Assembly (NCBI GenBank): GCA_950022655.1
Contig: OX465583.1
Location: 63,702,306 to 63,766,305 of the forward strand
DNA length: 64,000 nucleotides
Direction of reading: 5' to 3'
From: Alentia gelatinosa
Taxonomy: Eukaryota; Annelida; Polychaeta; Phyllodocida; Polynoidae
Positions within the stretch are counted from its first letter, which is position 1. Every line of letters begins with the position of its first letter. Made by a program: the position numbers and the translations under genes. Shown piece by piece: positions 13,635-27,482 of this stretch. Below the pieces are notes generated by a model, which was not told the origin of the DNA, searched no databases, and was given only the letters and a program-made list of their open reading frames with translations.

Positions 13635-13838
13635 CTGAAATCCACTGACAAATACTTTATTAAGGCCTAGGGGCATGGGAACAATTTAAGAATCTGGATT
13701 TTCTGGATTTTTTCCTGGAAAATCAGGGAATTTTGACTGCCGACCCAACCCAAACTGACACAAAATATGCCGTAACTTTAAAAAAATCTAGTTACCTTAG
13801 AACCCTAATTCCAACTGTCCCATGTAGGTACATACCTG

Positions 13839-15286
13839 GGCCCTGTTTTTTAGTCACGACCATCGTTATGGGCGACATGTTTTTGCTGTCAGTGTACTAT
13901 AGCCGCGATAGTTTAGGGGGTCGGGTAATTATCGCCGCTCTAATAGACTTAGGGTGGTCTGAGGTGTGCTATAGTGACGACACTTTTAGGGTCACATGGT
14001 TCAAAATGGCTTACAAAGTGTCTTAGACCTAAGACATCTATGGATATGTCGTACAGATGCGCAACTTCACTTCCTGTTGGAATTAAGCAATGAAATTTCT
14101 ACACGAGTAAGGGATACATATAACCTATAAGCGTACCAAATATGAAGAAAACCGGCCAAACTGTCCCGAAGTTATCGGCGTTTGAATTACGCCATAGCAA
14201 ATGCTTCTCTGGTGGCCTTTGTAGCTTTACCCTCACGTGATGTAATTTGCTTCACTCTGCCAGCAGATATTCCGTGCTCGACACCGCGAAAGATCTGCTC
14301 GCAGAGTGCATGTACAATATCAAATCGATATCCCGATGTATCAAATTAAAACGCCGATAACTTCGGGACGGTACCGCAGATCTTCTTCATATTTGGTACG
14401 ATTATAGGTTCTATGTATCCCTTACTCGTGTTTAAATTTCATCACTTCATTCCGTCGTGAAGTGGAAACATCCTCTATATACGCACAGTGAGTAAGACAT
14501 TTACTGTCTAAGTATAACACTTTTAGCGGCGATGTCCCATGGCGCACTACGACACCGTCTATAGCACACCGGCCATCTTGTGTCGTCCAAAATGTCGTGA
14601 TATCGTTGATAGATCGTGGGGCTGACTGGACCCACAACCAACTCTGACTGACAAATACTTTATTAAGTCCTAGGGGCATGGGAATGAATTGAAAATAATT
14701 TTTTCCCAAGACTGACTGCCTGGAAATCAGGGAAATTTGTCCGCCGGCCCTAACTATTCTAAGACAAAATGTGCCGTAACTTAAAAAAAATCTATTGCAC
14801 TTAGGACCCTAATTCCAACTGTCCCATGTAGCTATGAACGACATGTTTTTGCTCTGAGTGTGCTATAGTCGCGACATTTTAGAGGGTCGGACAATTATCG
14901 CCACTCTATGACACGTAGGGCGGTGTGAGGTGTGCTATAGTCATGACAGTCGGTGGCTAATGGAGCGGAAAATGATGCCCAAAGTATCATAGGTCTAAGA
15001 CACCTATGGACTTTGGAAGGGTGCAGCCGATTTTCTTCACATTTGGTACGATTATAGGTCATATGTATGCCTAACTCGTGTGGAAATCTTCTAAATACGC
15101 ACAGTGAGGTTTTATAGAACCTAAGACAGTTCTATACTTGAGACACTTTCAGCGGCGATCGTCCGTGGTGTACTACGACACCGTCTATAGGACGCCGGCC
15201 ATTTTTGTTGTCTAAAAAGGTCGTAGATCGGCTGTGCGATTGTAGGCCTGCAACACTCACAAATGTCGTGACTAAAAAACAGGGCC
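13839..15286. mobile_element. Satellite element copy 9
   Basis: This is a full-length 1,448-bp copy with intact termini and CTG flanks. It carries ATGCTTCTCTGG near 14,205 instead of ATGCTGCTCTGG, a variant found again at +10,150. Confidence 0.8.
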
Positions 15287-15490
15287 CTGAAATCCACTGA
15301 CAAATACTTTATTAAGGCCTAGGGGCATGGGAACAATTTAAGAATCTGGATTTTCTGGATTTTTTCCTGGAAAATCAGGGAATTTTGACTGCCGACCCAA
15401 CCCAAACTGACACAAAATATGCCGTAACTTTAAAAAAATCTAGTTACCTTAGAACCCTAATTCCAACTGTCCCATGTAGGTACATACCTG

Positions 15491-16938
15491 GGCCCTGTTT
15501 TTTAGTCACGACCATCGTTATGGGCGACATGTTTTTGCTGTCAGTGTACTATAGCCGCGATAGTTTAGGGGGTCGGGTAATTATCGCCGCTCTAATAGAC
15601 TTAGGGTGGTCTGAGGTGTGCTATAGTGACGACACTTTTAGGGTCACATGGTTCAAAATGGCTTACAAAGTGTCTTAGACCTAAGACATCTATGGATATG
15701 TCGTACAGATGCGCAACTTCACTTCCTTTTGGAATTAAGCAATGAAATTTCTACACGAGTAAGGGATACATATAACCTATAAGCGTACCAAATATGAAGA
15801 AAACCGGCCAAACTGTCCCGAAGTTATCGGCGTTTGAATTACGCCATAGCAAATGCTGCTCTGGTGGCCTTTGTAGCTTTACCCTCACGTGATGTAATTT
15901 GCTTCACTCTGCCAGCAGATATTCCGTGCTCGACACCGCGAAAGATCTGCTCGCAGAGTGCATGTACAATATCAAATCGATATCCCGATGTATCAAATTA
16001 AAACGCCGATAACTTCGGGACGGTACCGCAGATCTTCTTCATATTTGGTACGATTATAGGTTCTATGTATCCCTTACTCGTGTTTAAATTTCATCACTTC
16101 ATTCCGTCGTGAAGTGGAAACATCCTCTATATACGCACAGTGAGTAAGACATTTACTGTCTAAGTATAACACTTTTAGCGGCGATGTCCCATGGCGCACT
16201 ACGACACCGTCTATAGCACACCGGCCATCTTGTGTCGTCCAAAATGTCGTGATATCGTTGATAGATCGTGGGGCTGACTGGACCCACAACCAACTCTGAC
16301 TGACAAATACTTTATTAAGTCCTAGGGGCATGGGAATGAATTGAAAATAATTTTTTCCCAAGACTGACTGCCTGGAAATCAGGGAAATTTGTCTGCCGGC
16401 CCCAACAATTCTAAGACAAAATGTGCCGTAACTTAAAAAAAATCTATTGCACTTAGGACCCTAATTCCAACTGTCCCATGTAGCTATGAACGACATGTTT
16501 TTGCTCTGAGTGTGCTATAGTCGCGACATTTTAGAGGGTCGGACAATTATCGCCACTCTATGACACGTAGGGCGGTGTGAGGTGTGCTTTAGTCATGACA
16601 GTCAGTGGCTAATGGAGCGGAAAATGATGCCCAAAGTATCATAGGTCTAATACACCTATGGACTTTGGAAGGGTGCAGCCGATTTTCTTCACATTTGGTA
16701 CGATTATAGGTCATATGTATGCCTAACTCGTGTGGAAATCTTCTATATACGCACAGTGAGGTTTTATAGAACCTAAGACAGTTCTATACTTGAGACACTT
16801 TTAGCGGCGATCGTCCGTGGTGTACTACGACACTGTCTATAGGACGCCGGCCATTTTTGTTGTCTAAAAAGGTTGTAGATTGGCTGTGCGATTGTAGGCC
16901 TGCAACACTCACAAATGTCGTGACTAAAAAACAGGGCC
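15491..16938. mobile_element. Satellite element copy 10 (higher-order repeat junction)
   Basis: This is a full-length copy. The first 10,150-bp higher-order unit ends and the second begins inside it (near 15.75-15.95 kb). Its right part matches copy 4 and its left part matches copy 16, as expected for an unequal-exchange junction. Confidence 0.78.
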
Positions 16939-17142
16939 CTGAAATCCACTGACAAATACTTTATTAAGGCCTAGGGGCATGGGAACAATTTAAGAATCTG
17001 GATTTTCTGGATTTTTTCCTGGAAAATCAGGGAATTTTGACTGCCGACCCAACCCAAACTGACACAAAATATGCCGTAACTTTAAAAAAATCTAGTTACC
17101 TTAGAACCCTAATTCCAACTGTCCCATGTAGGTACATACCTG

Positions 17143-18589
17143 GGCCCTGTTTTTTAGTCACGACTATCGTTATGGGCGACATGTTTTTGCTGTCAGTGTA
17201 CTATAGCCCGATAGTTTAGGGGGTCGGGTAATTATCGCCGCTCTAATAGACTTAGGGTGGTCTGAGGTGTGCTATAGTGACGACACTTTTAGGGTCACAT
17301 GGTTCAAAATGGCTTACAAAGTGTCTTAGACCTAAGACATCTATGGATATGTCGTACAGATGCGCAACTTCACTTCCTGTTGGAACTAAGCAATGAAATT
17401 TCTACACGAGTAAGGGATACATATAACCTATAAGCGTACCAAATATGAAGAAAATCGGCCAAACTGTCCCGAAGTTATCGGCGTTTGAATTACGCCATAG
17501 CAAATGCTGCTCTGGTGGCCTTTGTAGCTTTACCCTCACGTGATGTAATTTGCTTCACTCTGCCAGCAGATATTCCGTGCTCGACACCGCGCAAGATCTG
17601 CTCGCAGAGTGCATGTACAATATCAAATCGATATCCCGATGTATCAAATTAAAACGCCGATAACTTCGGGACGGTACCGCAGATCTTCTTCATATTTGGT
17701 ACGATTATAGGTTCTATGTATCCCTTACTCGTGTTTAAATTTCATCACTTCATTCCGTCGTGAAGTGGAAACATCCTCTATATACGCACAGTGAGTAAGA
17801 CATTTACTGTCTAAGTATAACACTTTTAGCGGCGATGTCCCATGGCGCACTACGACACCGTCTATAGCACACCGGCCATCTTGTGTCGTCCAAAATGTCG
17901 TGATATCGTTGATAGATCGTGGGGCTGACTGGACCCACAACCAACTCTGACTGACAAATACTTTATTAAGTCCTAGGGGCATGGGAATGAATTGAAAATA
18001 ATTTTTTCCCAAGACTGACTGCCTGGAAATCAGGGAAATTTGTCTGCCGGCCCCAACAATTCTAAGACAAAATGTGCCGTAACTTAAAAAAAATCTATTG
18101 CACTTAGGACCCTAATTCCAACTGTCCCATGTAGCTATGAACGACATGTTTTTGCTCTGAGTGTGCTATAGTCGCGACATTTTAGAGGGTCGGACAATTA
18201 TCGCCACTCTATGACACGTAGGGCGGTGTGAGGTGTGCTATAGTCATGACAGTCGGTGGCTAATGGAGCGGAAAATGATGCCCAAAGTATCATAGGTCTA
18301 AGACACCTATGGACTTTGGAAGGGTGCAGCCGATTTTCTTCACATTTGGTACTATTATAGGTCATATGTATGCCTAACTCGTGTGGAAATCTTTTATATA
18401 CGCACAGTGAGGTTTTATAGAACCTAAGACAGTTCTATACTTGAGACACTTTTAGCGGCGATCGTCCGTGGCGCACTACGACACCGTCTATAGGATGCCG
18501 GCCATTTTTGTTGTCTAAAAAGGTCGTAGATCGGCTGTGCGATTGTAGGCCTGCGACACTCACAAATGTCGTGACTAAAAAACAGGGCC
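17143..18589. mobile_element. Satellite element copy 11
   Basis: This is the counterpart of copy 5, with the same 2-bp deletion. Private changes include AACTAAGC near 17,385 and CTTTTATATACG near 18,393, so the two higher-order units have begun to diverge. Confidence 0.8.
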
Positions 18590-18793
18590 CTGAAATCCAC
18601 TGACAAATACTTTATTAAGGCCTAGGGGCATGGGAACAATTTAAGAATCTGGATTTTCTGGATTTTTTCCTGGAAAATCAGGGAATTTTGACTGCTGACC
18701 CAACCCAAACTGACACAAAATATGCCGTAACTTTAAAAAAATCTAGTTACCTTAGAACCCTAATTCCAACTGTCCCATGTAGGTACATACCTG

Positions 18794-20241
18794 GGCCCTG
18801 TTTTTTAGTCACGACCATCGTTATGGGCGACATGTTTTTGCTGTCAGTGTACTATAGCCGCGATAGTTTAGGGGGTCGGGTAATTATTGCCGCTCTAATA
18901 GACTTAGGGTGGTCTGAGGTGTGCTATAGTGACGACACTTTTAGGGTCACATGGTTCAAAATGGCTTACAAAGTGTCTTAGACCTAAGACATCTATGGAT
19001 ATGTCGTACAGATGCGCAACTTCACTTCCTGTTGGAATTAGGCAATGAAATTTCTACACGAGTAAGGGATACATAAAACCTATAAGCGTACCGAATATGA
19101 AGAAAATCGGCCAAACTGTCCCGAAGTTATCGGCGTTTGAATTACGCCATAGCAAATGCTGCTCTGGTGGCCTTTGTAGCTTTACCCTCACATGATGTAA
19201 TTTGCTTCACTCTGCCAGCAGATATTCTGTGCTCGACACCGCGAAAGATCTGCTCGCAGAGTGCATGTACAATATCAAATCGATATCCCGATGTATCAAA
19301 TTAAAACGCCGATAACTTCGGGACGGTACCGCAGATCTTCTTCATATTTGGTACGATTATAGGTTCTATGTATCCCTTACTCGTGTTTAAATTTCATCAC
19401 TTCATTCCGTCGTGAAGTGGAAACATCCTCTATATACGCACAGTGAGTAAGACATTTACTGTCTAAGTATAACACTTTTAGCGGCGATGTCCCATGGCGC
19501 ACTACGACACCGTCTATAGCACACCGGCCATCTTGTGTCGTCCAAAATGTCGTGATATCGTTGATAGATCGTGGGGCTGACTGGACCCACAACCAACTCT
19601 GACTGACAAATACTTTATTAAGTCCTAGGGGCATGGGAATGAATTGAAAATAATTTTTTCCCAAGACTGACTGCCTGGAAATCAGGGAAATTTGTCCGCC
19701 GGCCCCAACTATTCTAAGACAAAATGTGCCGTAACTTAAAAAAAATCTATTGCACTTAGGACCCTAATTCCAACTGTCCCATGTAGCTATGAACGACATG
19801 TTTTTGCTCTGAGTGTGCTATAGTCGCGACATTTTAGAGGGTCGGACAATTATCGCCACTCTATGACACGTAGGGCGGTGTGAGGTGTGCTATAGTCATG
19901 ACAGTCGGTGGCTAATGGAGCGGAAAATGATGCCCAAAGTATCATAGGTCTAAGACACCTATGGACTTTGGAAGGGTGCAGCCGATTTTCTTCACATTTG
20001 GTACTATTATAGGTCATATGTATGCCTAACTCGTGTGGAAATCTTCTATATACGCACAGTGAGGTTTTATAGAACCTAAGACAGTTCTATACTTGAGACA
20101 CTTTTAGCGGCGATCGTCCGTGGCGCACTACGACACCGTCTATAGGATGCCGGCCATTTTTGTTGTCTAAAAAGGTCGTAGATCGGCTGTGCGATTGTAG
20201 GCCTGCGACACTCACAAATGTCGTGACTAAAAAACAGGGCC
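18794..20241. mobile_element. Satellite element copy 12
   Basis: This is the counterpart of copy 6. It has private substitutions near 19,075-19,095 (ACATAAAACC and ACCGAATATG). It also has one more A in the AACTTAAAAAAAATC run near 19,740, which accounts for the shift from 10,149 to 10,150 between the blocks. Confidence 0.8.
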
Positions 20242-20445
20242 CTGAAATCCACTGACAAATACTTTATTAAGGCCTAGGGGCATGGGAACAATTTAAGAAT
20301 CTGGATTTTCTGGATTTTTTCCTGGAAAATCAGGGAATTTTGACTGCCGACCCAACCCAAACTGACACAAAATATGCCGTAACTTTAAAAAAATCTAGTT
20401 ACCTTAGAACCCTAATTCCAACTGTCCCATGTAGGTACATACCTG

Positions 20446-22133
20446 GGCCCTGTTTTTTAGTCACGACCATCGTTATGGGCGACATGTTTTTGCTGTCAGT
20501 GTACTATAGCCGCGATAGTTTAGGGGGTCGGGTAATTATCGCCGCTCTAATAGACTTAGGGTGGTCTGAGGTGTGCTATAGTGACGACACTTTTAGGGTC
20601 ACATGGTTCAAAATGGCTTACAAAGTGTCTTAGACCTAAGACATCTATGGATATGTCGTACAGGGCCCTGTTTTTTAGTCACGACATCGCAAGTCTACGA
20701 TCGGCTAAGATCAGATCAAGATTTTACGCGTGTTTTCAAGACACAAGATGGCGGGTGAGCTATAGACATGGTCGTAAGTTGAATCGAACTATCTTGGCGA
20801 GATGTATCGGAAGTTAAGACAAGTATAGAACTGTCTTAGGTTCTATAATACGTCACTGTATATTTTCTGTGCTTCCCCTACGAATTAAGCAATGAAATTT
20901 TAACACGAGTAAAGGATATATATAATCTATAATCATACCAAATATGAAGACGATCGGACCCACCGTCATGAAGATATCCACGTTTGATTTTGAAACATCG
21001 GGCTATCGATCGGATCTAATTCCGCCATGACCCCTAGCGGATGACCCGGGAACCAGTGTAGGCCGTCTGGTGAATGGTGGCCGCACTACAGGGTATTAGA
21101 CCATGTGGTGGTAGGGGTACACTGGCCATCAGAGCAGTATTTGCTATGACAAAATTTAAACGCCGATATCTTTATAACGGTCTGGCCGATTTTCTTCATA
21201 TTTGGTACGATTATAGGTTATATGTATACCTTACTCGTGTTAAAATGTCATTGCTTAATTCCTACGGGAAGTTAAGTTCCGCGTTTGTTACGACATGTCC
21301 AGAGTGGTCTCAGACATACGACACTTATGGCCACTATTTCCGCTCCATTGGCCACCGAGTGTCGTGACTATAGCACACCTTTAACCTCCCTACGTTTCGT
21401 AACTTCACAAACTGTCGCAACCACTCTACCATCGTATCTCTATAGCACACTGACAGCAAATGCGTGTCGCAAGATGCGAATGTCGTGACTAAAAAACAGG
21501 GCCCAGATGCGCAACTTCACTTCCTGTTGGAATTAAGCAATGAAATTTCTACACGAGTAAGGGATACATATAACCTATAAGCGTACCAAATATGAAGAAA
21601 ACCGGCCAAACTGTCCCGAAGTTATCGGCGTTTGAATTACGCCATAGCAAATGCTGCTCTGGTGGCCTTTGTAGCTTTACCCTCACGTGATGTAATTTGC
21701 TTCACTCTGCCAGCAGATATTCCGTGCTCGACACCGCGAAAGATCTGCTCGCAGAGTGCATGTACAATATCAAATCGATATCCCGATGTATCAAATTAAA
21801 ACGCCGATAACTTCGGGACGGTACCGCAGATCTTCTTCATATTAAGACACCTATGGACTTTGGAAGGGTGCAGCCGATTTTCTTCACATTTGGTACGATT
21901 ATAGGTCATATGTATGCCTAACTCGTGTGGAAATCTTCTATATACGCACAGTGAGGTTTTATAGAACCTAAGACAGTTCTATACTTGAGACACTTTCAGC
22001 GGCGATCGTCCGTGGTGTACAACGACACCGTCTATAGGACGCTGGCCATTTTTGTTGTCTAAAAAGGTCGTAGATCGGCTGTGCGATCGTAGGCCTGCGA
22101 CACTCACAAATGTCGTGACTAAAAAACAGGGCC
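20446..22133. mobile_element. Satellite element copy 13, with nested insertion and deletion
   Basis: This is the counterpart of copy 7, with the same 840-bp insertion at 20664-21503 and the same 603-bp deletion junction. Both events therefore happened before the 10,150-bp unit was duplicated. Confidence 0.82.
20664..21503. mobile_element. Second copy of the nested 840-bp fold-back MITE
   Basis: The termini and CAG flanks (20661-20663 and 21504-21506) are the same as in the copy exactly 10,150 bp upstream. Its identical site shows it is a passenger of segmental duplication, not an independent insertion. One visible difference is CGTAACTTC near 21,400 against CGTATCTTC. Confidence 0.85.
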
Positions 22134-22337
22134 CTGAAATCCACTGACAAATACTTTATTAAGGCCTAGGGGCATGGGAACAATTTAAGAATCTGGATTT
22201 TCTGGATTTTTTCCTGGAAAATCAGGGAATTTTGACTGCCGACCCAACCCAAACTGACACAAAATATGCCGTAACTTTAAAAAAATCTAGTTACCTTAGA
22301 ACCCTAATTCCAACTGTCCCATGTAGGTACATACCTG

Positions 22338-23784
22338 GGCCCTGTTTTTTAGTCACGACCATCGTTATGGGCGACATGTTTTTGCTGTCAGTGTACTATA
22401 GCCGCGATAGTTTAGGGGGTCGGGTAATTATCGCCGCTCTAATAGACTTAGGGTGGTCTGAGGTGTGCTATAGTGACGACACTTTAGGGTCACATGGTTC
22501 AAAATGGCTTACAAAGTGTCTTAGACCTAAGACATCTATGGATATGTCGTACAGATGCACAACTTCACTTCCTGTTGGAATTAAGCAATGAAATTTCTAC
22601 ACGAGTAAGGGATACATATAACCTATAAGCGTACCAAATATGAAGAAAACCGGCCAAACTGTCCCGAAGTTATCGGCGTTTGAATTACGCCATAGCAAAT
22701 GCTGCTCTGGTGGCCTTTGTAGCTTTACCCTCACGTGATGTAATTTGCTTCACTCTGCCAGCAGATATTCCGTGCTCGACACCGCGAAAGATCTGCTCGC
22801 AGAGTGCATGTACAATATCAAATCGATATCCCGATGTATCAAATTAAAACGCCGATAACTTCGGGACGGTACCGCAGATCTTCTTCATATTTGGTACGAT
22901 TATAGGTTCTATGTATCCCTTACTCGTGTTTAAATTTCATCACTTCATTCCGTCGTGAAGTGGAAACATCCTCTATATACGCACAGTGAGTAAGACATTT
23001 ACTGTCTAAGTATAACACTTTTAGCGGCGATGTCCCATGGCGCACTACGACACCGTCTATAGCACACCGGCCATCTTGTGTCGTCCAAAATGTCGTGATA
23101 TCGTTGATAGATCGTGGGGCTGACTGGACCCACAACCAACTCTGACTGAAAAATACTTTATTAAGTCCTAGGGGCATGGGAATGAATTGAAAATAATTTT
23201 TTCCCAAGACTGACTGCCTGGAAATCAGGGAAATTTGTCCGCCGGCCCCAACTATTCTAAGACAAAATGTGCCGTAACTTTAAAAAAATCTATTGCACTT
23301 AGGACCCTAATTCCAACTGTCCCATGTAGCTATGAACGACATGTTTTTGCTCTGAGTGTGCTATAGTCGCGACATTTTAGAGGGTCGGACAATTATCGCC
23401 ACTCTATGACACGTAGGGCGGTGTGAGGTGTGCTATAGTCATGACAGTCGGTGGCTAATGGAGCGGAAAATGATGCCCAAAGTATCATAGGTCTAAGACA
23501 CCTATGGACTTTGGAAGGGTGCAGCCGATTTTCTTCACATTTGGTACGATTATAGGTCATATGTATGCCTAACTCGTGTGGAAATCTTCTATATACGCAC
23601 AGTGAGGTTTTATAGAACCTAAGACAGTTCTATACTTGAGACACTTTCAGCGGCGATCGTCCGTGGTGTACTACGACACCGTCTATAGGACGCTGGCCAT
23701 TTTTGTTGTCTAAAAAGGTCGTAGATCGGCTGTGCGATCGTAGGCCTGCGACACTCACAAATGTCGTGACTAAAAAACAGGGCC
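22338..23784. mobile_element. Satellite element copy 14
   Basis: This is the counterpart of copy 8 at +10,150, including the lost T near 22,483 that opens the longer frame. The termini and CTG flanks are intact. Confidence 0.8.
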
Positions 23785-23988
23785 CTGAAATCCACTGACA
23801 AATACTTTATTAAGGCCTAGGGGCATGGGAACAATTTAAGAATCTGGATTTTCTGGATTTTTTCCTGGAAAATCAGGGAATTTTGACTGCCGACCCAACC
23901 CAAACTGACACAAAATATGCCGTAACTTTAAAAAAATCTAGTTACCTTAGAACCCTAATTCCAACTGTCCCATGTAGGTACATACCTG

Positions 23989-25436
23989 GGCCCTGTTTTT
24001 TAGTCACGACCATCGTTATGGGCGACATGTTTTTGCTGTCAGTGTACTATAGCCGCGATAGTTTAGGGGGTCGGGTAATTATCGCCGCTCTAATAGACTT
24101 AGGGTGGTCTGAGGTGTGCTATAGTGACGACACTTTTAGGGTCACATGGTTCAAAATGGCTTACAAAGTGTCTTAGACCTAAGACATCTATGGATATGTC
24201 GTACAGATGCGCAACTTCACTTCCTGTTGGAATTAAGCAATGAAATTTCTACACGAGTAAGGGATACATATAACCTATAAGCGTACCAAATATGAAGAAA
24301 ACCGGCCAAACTGTCCCGAAGTTATCGGCGTTTGAATTACGCCATAGCAAATGCTTCTCTGGTGGCCTTTGTAGCTTTACCCTCACGTGATGTAATTTGC
24401 TTCACTCTGCCAGCAGATATTCCGTGCTCGACACCGCGAAAGATCTGCTCGCAGAGTGCATGTACAATATCAAATCGATATCCCGATGTATCAAATTAAA
24501 ACGCCGATAACTTCGGGACGGTACCGCAGATCTTCTTCATATTTGGTACGATTATAGGTTCTATGTATCCCTTACTCGTGTTTAAATTTCATCACTTCAT
24601 TCCGTCGTGAAGTGGAAACATCCTCTATATACGCACAGTGAGTAAGACATTTACTGTCTAAGTATAACACTTTTAGCGGCGATGTCCCATGGCGCACTAC
24701 GACACCGTCTATAGCACACCGGCCATCTTGTGTCGTCCAAAATGTCGTGATATCGTTGATAGATCGTGGGGCTGACTGGACCCACAACCAACTCTGACTG
24801 ACAAATACTTTATTAAGTCCTAGGGGCATGGGAATGAATTGAAAATAATTTTTTCCCAAGACTGACTGCCTGGAAATCAGGGAAATTTGTCCGCCGGCCC
24901 TAACTATTCTAAGACAAAATGTGCCGTAACTTAAAAAAAATCTATTGCACTTAGGACCCTAATTCCAACTGTCCCATGTAGCTATGAACGACATGTTTTT
25001 GCTCTGAGTGTGCTATAGTCGCGACATTTTAGAGGGTCGGACAATTATCGCCACTCTATGACACGTAGGGCGGTGTGAGGTGTGCTATAGTCATGACAGT
25101 CGGTGGCTAATGGAGCGGAAAATGATGCCCAAAGTATCATAGGTCTAAGACACCTATGGACTTTGGAAGGGTGCAGCCGATTTTCTTCACATTTGGTACG
25201 ATTATAGGTCATATGTATGCCTAACTCGTGTGGAAATCTTCTATATACGCACAGTGAGGTTTTATAGAACCTAAGACAGTTCTATACTTGAGACACTTTC
25301 AGCGGCGATCGTCCGTGGTGTACTACGACACCGTCTATAGGACGCCGGCCATTTTTGTTGTCTAAAAAGGTCGTAGATCGGCTGTGCGATTGTAGGCCTG
25401 CAACACTCACAAATGTCGTGACTAAAAAACAGGGCC
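23989..25436. mobile_element. Satellite element copy 15
   Basis: This is the counterpart of copy 9 at +10,150, 1,448 bp long. It reads CTATATACGC near 25,243 where copy 9 has the private CTAAATACGC. Confidence 0.8.
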
Positions 25437-25640
25437 CTGAAATCCACTGACAAATACTTTATTAAGGCCTAGGGGCATGGGAACAATTTAAGAATCTGGA
25501 TTTTCTGGATTTTTTCCTGGAAAATCAGGGAATTTTGACTGCCGACCCAACCCAAACTGACACAAAATATGCCGTAACTTTAAAAAAATCTAGTTACCTT
25601 AGAACCCTAATTCCAACTGTCCCATGTAGGTACATACCTG

Positions 25641-27087
25641 GGCCCTGTTTTTTAGTCACGACCATCGTTATGGGCGACATGTTTTTGCTGTCAGTGTACT
25701 ATAGCCGCGATAGTTTAGGGGGTCGGGTAATTATCGCCGCTCTAATAGACTTAGGGTGGTCTGAGGTGTGCTATAGTGACGACACTTTTAGGGTCACATG
25801 GTTCAAAATGGCTTACAAAGTGTCTTAGACCTAAGACATCTATGGATATGTCGTACAGATGCGCAACTTCACTTCCTTTTGGAATTAAGCAATGAAATTT
25901 CTACACGAGTAAGGGATACATATAACCTATAAGCGTACCAAATATGAAGAAAACCGGCCAAACTGTCCCGAAGTTATCGGCGTTTGAATTACGCCATAGC
26001 AAATGCTGCTCTGGTGGCCTTTGTAGCTTTACCCTCACGTGATGTAATTTGCTTCACTCTGCCAGCAGATATTCCGTGCTCGACACCGCGAAAGATCTGC
26101 TCGCAGAGTGCATGTACAATATCAAATCGATATCCCGATGTATCAAATTAAAACGCCGATAACTTCGGGACGGTACCGCAGATCTTCTTCATATTTGGTA
26201 CGATTATAGGTTCTATGTATCCCTTACTTGTGTTTAAATTTCATCACTTCATTCCGTCGTGAAGTGGAAACATCCTCTATATACGCACAGTGAGTAAGAC
26301 ATTTACTGTCTAAGTATAACACTTTTAGCGGCGATGTCCCATGGCGCACTACGACACCGTCTATAGCACACCGGCCATCTTGTGTCGTCCAAAATGTCGT
26401 GATATCGTTGATAGATCGTGGGGCTGACTGGACCCACAACCAACTCTGACTGAAAAATACTTTATTAAGTCCTAGGGGCATGGGAATGAATTGAAAATAA
26501 TTTTTTCCCAAGACTGACTGCCTGGAAATCAGGGAAATTTGTCCGCCGGCCCCAACTATTCTAAGACAAAATGTGCCGTAACTTAAAAAAAATCTATTGC
26601 ACTTAGGACCCTAATTCCAACTGTCCCATGTAGCTATGAACGACATGTTTTTGCTCTGAGTGTGCTATAGTCGCGCGTTTTAGAGGGTCGGACAATTATC
26701 ACCACTCTATGACACGTAGGGCGGTGTGAGGTGTGCTATAGTCATGACAGTCGGTGGCTAATGGAGCGGAAAATGATGCCCAAAGTATCATAGGTCTAAT
26801 ACACCTATGGACTTTGGAAGGGTGCAGCCGATTTTCTTCACATTTGGTACGATTATAGGTCATATGTATGCCTAACTCGTGTGGAAATCTTCTATATACG
26901 CACAGTGAGGTTTTATAGAACCTTAGACAGTTCTATACTTGAGACACTTTTAGCGGCGATCGTCCGTGGCGCACTACGACACCGTCTATAGGACGCCGGC
27001 CATTTTTGTTGTCTAAAAAGGTCGTAGATCGGCTGTGCGATTGTAGGCCTGCGACACTCACAAATGTCGTGACTAAAAAACAGGGCC
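25641..27087. mobile_element. Satellite element copy 16 (right edge of higher-order repeat)
   Basis: The left part matches copy 10. Identity to the position 10,150 bp upstream breaks down before 26,227, where it reads CTTACTTGTG instead of CTTACTCGTG. It also has a private 2-3 bp loss near 26,675 (GTCGCGCGTTTTAG instead of GTCGCGACATTTTAG). Confidence 0.78.
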
Positions 27088-27482
27088 CTGAAATCCACTG
27101 ACAAATACTTTATTAAGGCCTAGGGGCATGGGAACAATTTAAGAATCTGGATTTTCTGGATTTTTTCCTGGAAAATCAGGGAATTTTGACTGCCGACCCA
27201 ACCCAAACTGACACAAAATATGCCGTAACTTTAAAAAAATCTAGTTACCTTAGAACCCTAATTCCAACTGTCCCATGTAGGTACATACCTGGGCCCTGTT
27301 TTTTAGTCACGACCATCGTTATGGGCGACATGTTTTTGCTGTCAGTGTACTATAGCCGCGATAGTTTAGGGGGTCGTGTAATTATCGCCTCTCTAATAGA
27401 CTTAGGGTGGTCTGAGGTGTGCTATAGTGACGACACTTTTAGGGTCACATGGTTCAAAATGGCTTACAAAGTGTCTTAGACC

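Larger units (their letters stand above)
5700..15849. repeat. Higher-order repeat unit I (about 10,150 bp)
   Basis: This block of six satellite units includes the shortened copy 7 with its nested MITE. Private variants (2-bp deletion at 7058, T loss at 12,333, CTTCTC at 14,205) recur 10,149-10,150 bp downstream in the same order. The boundaries are approximate because neighbouring units are so alike; the left edge lies between about 5,590 and 5,790. Confidence 0.85.
15850..26000. repeat. Higher-order repeat unit II (about 10,150 bp)
   Basis: This is a tandem copy of unit I with only a handful of visible substitutions (near 17,385, 17,454, 18,393, 19,075, 19,092 and 21,400) and one A-run length change. 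The right edge lies before 26,227. An unequal crossover out of register by six units would produce this arrangement. Confidence 0.85.
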
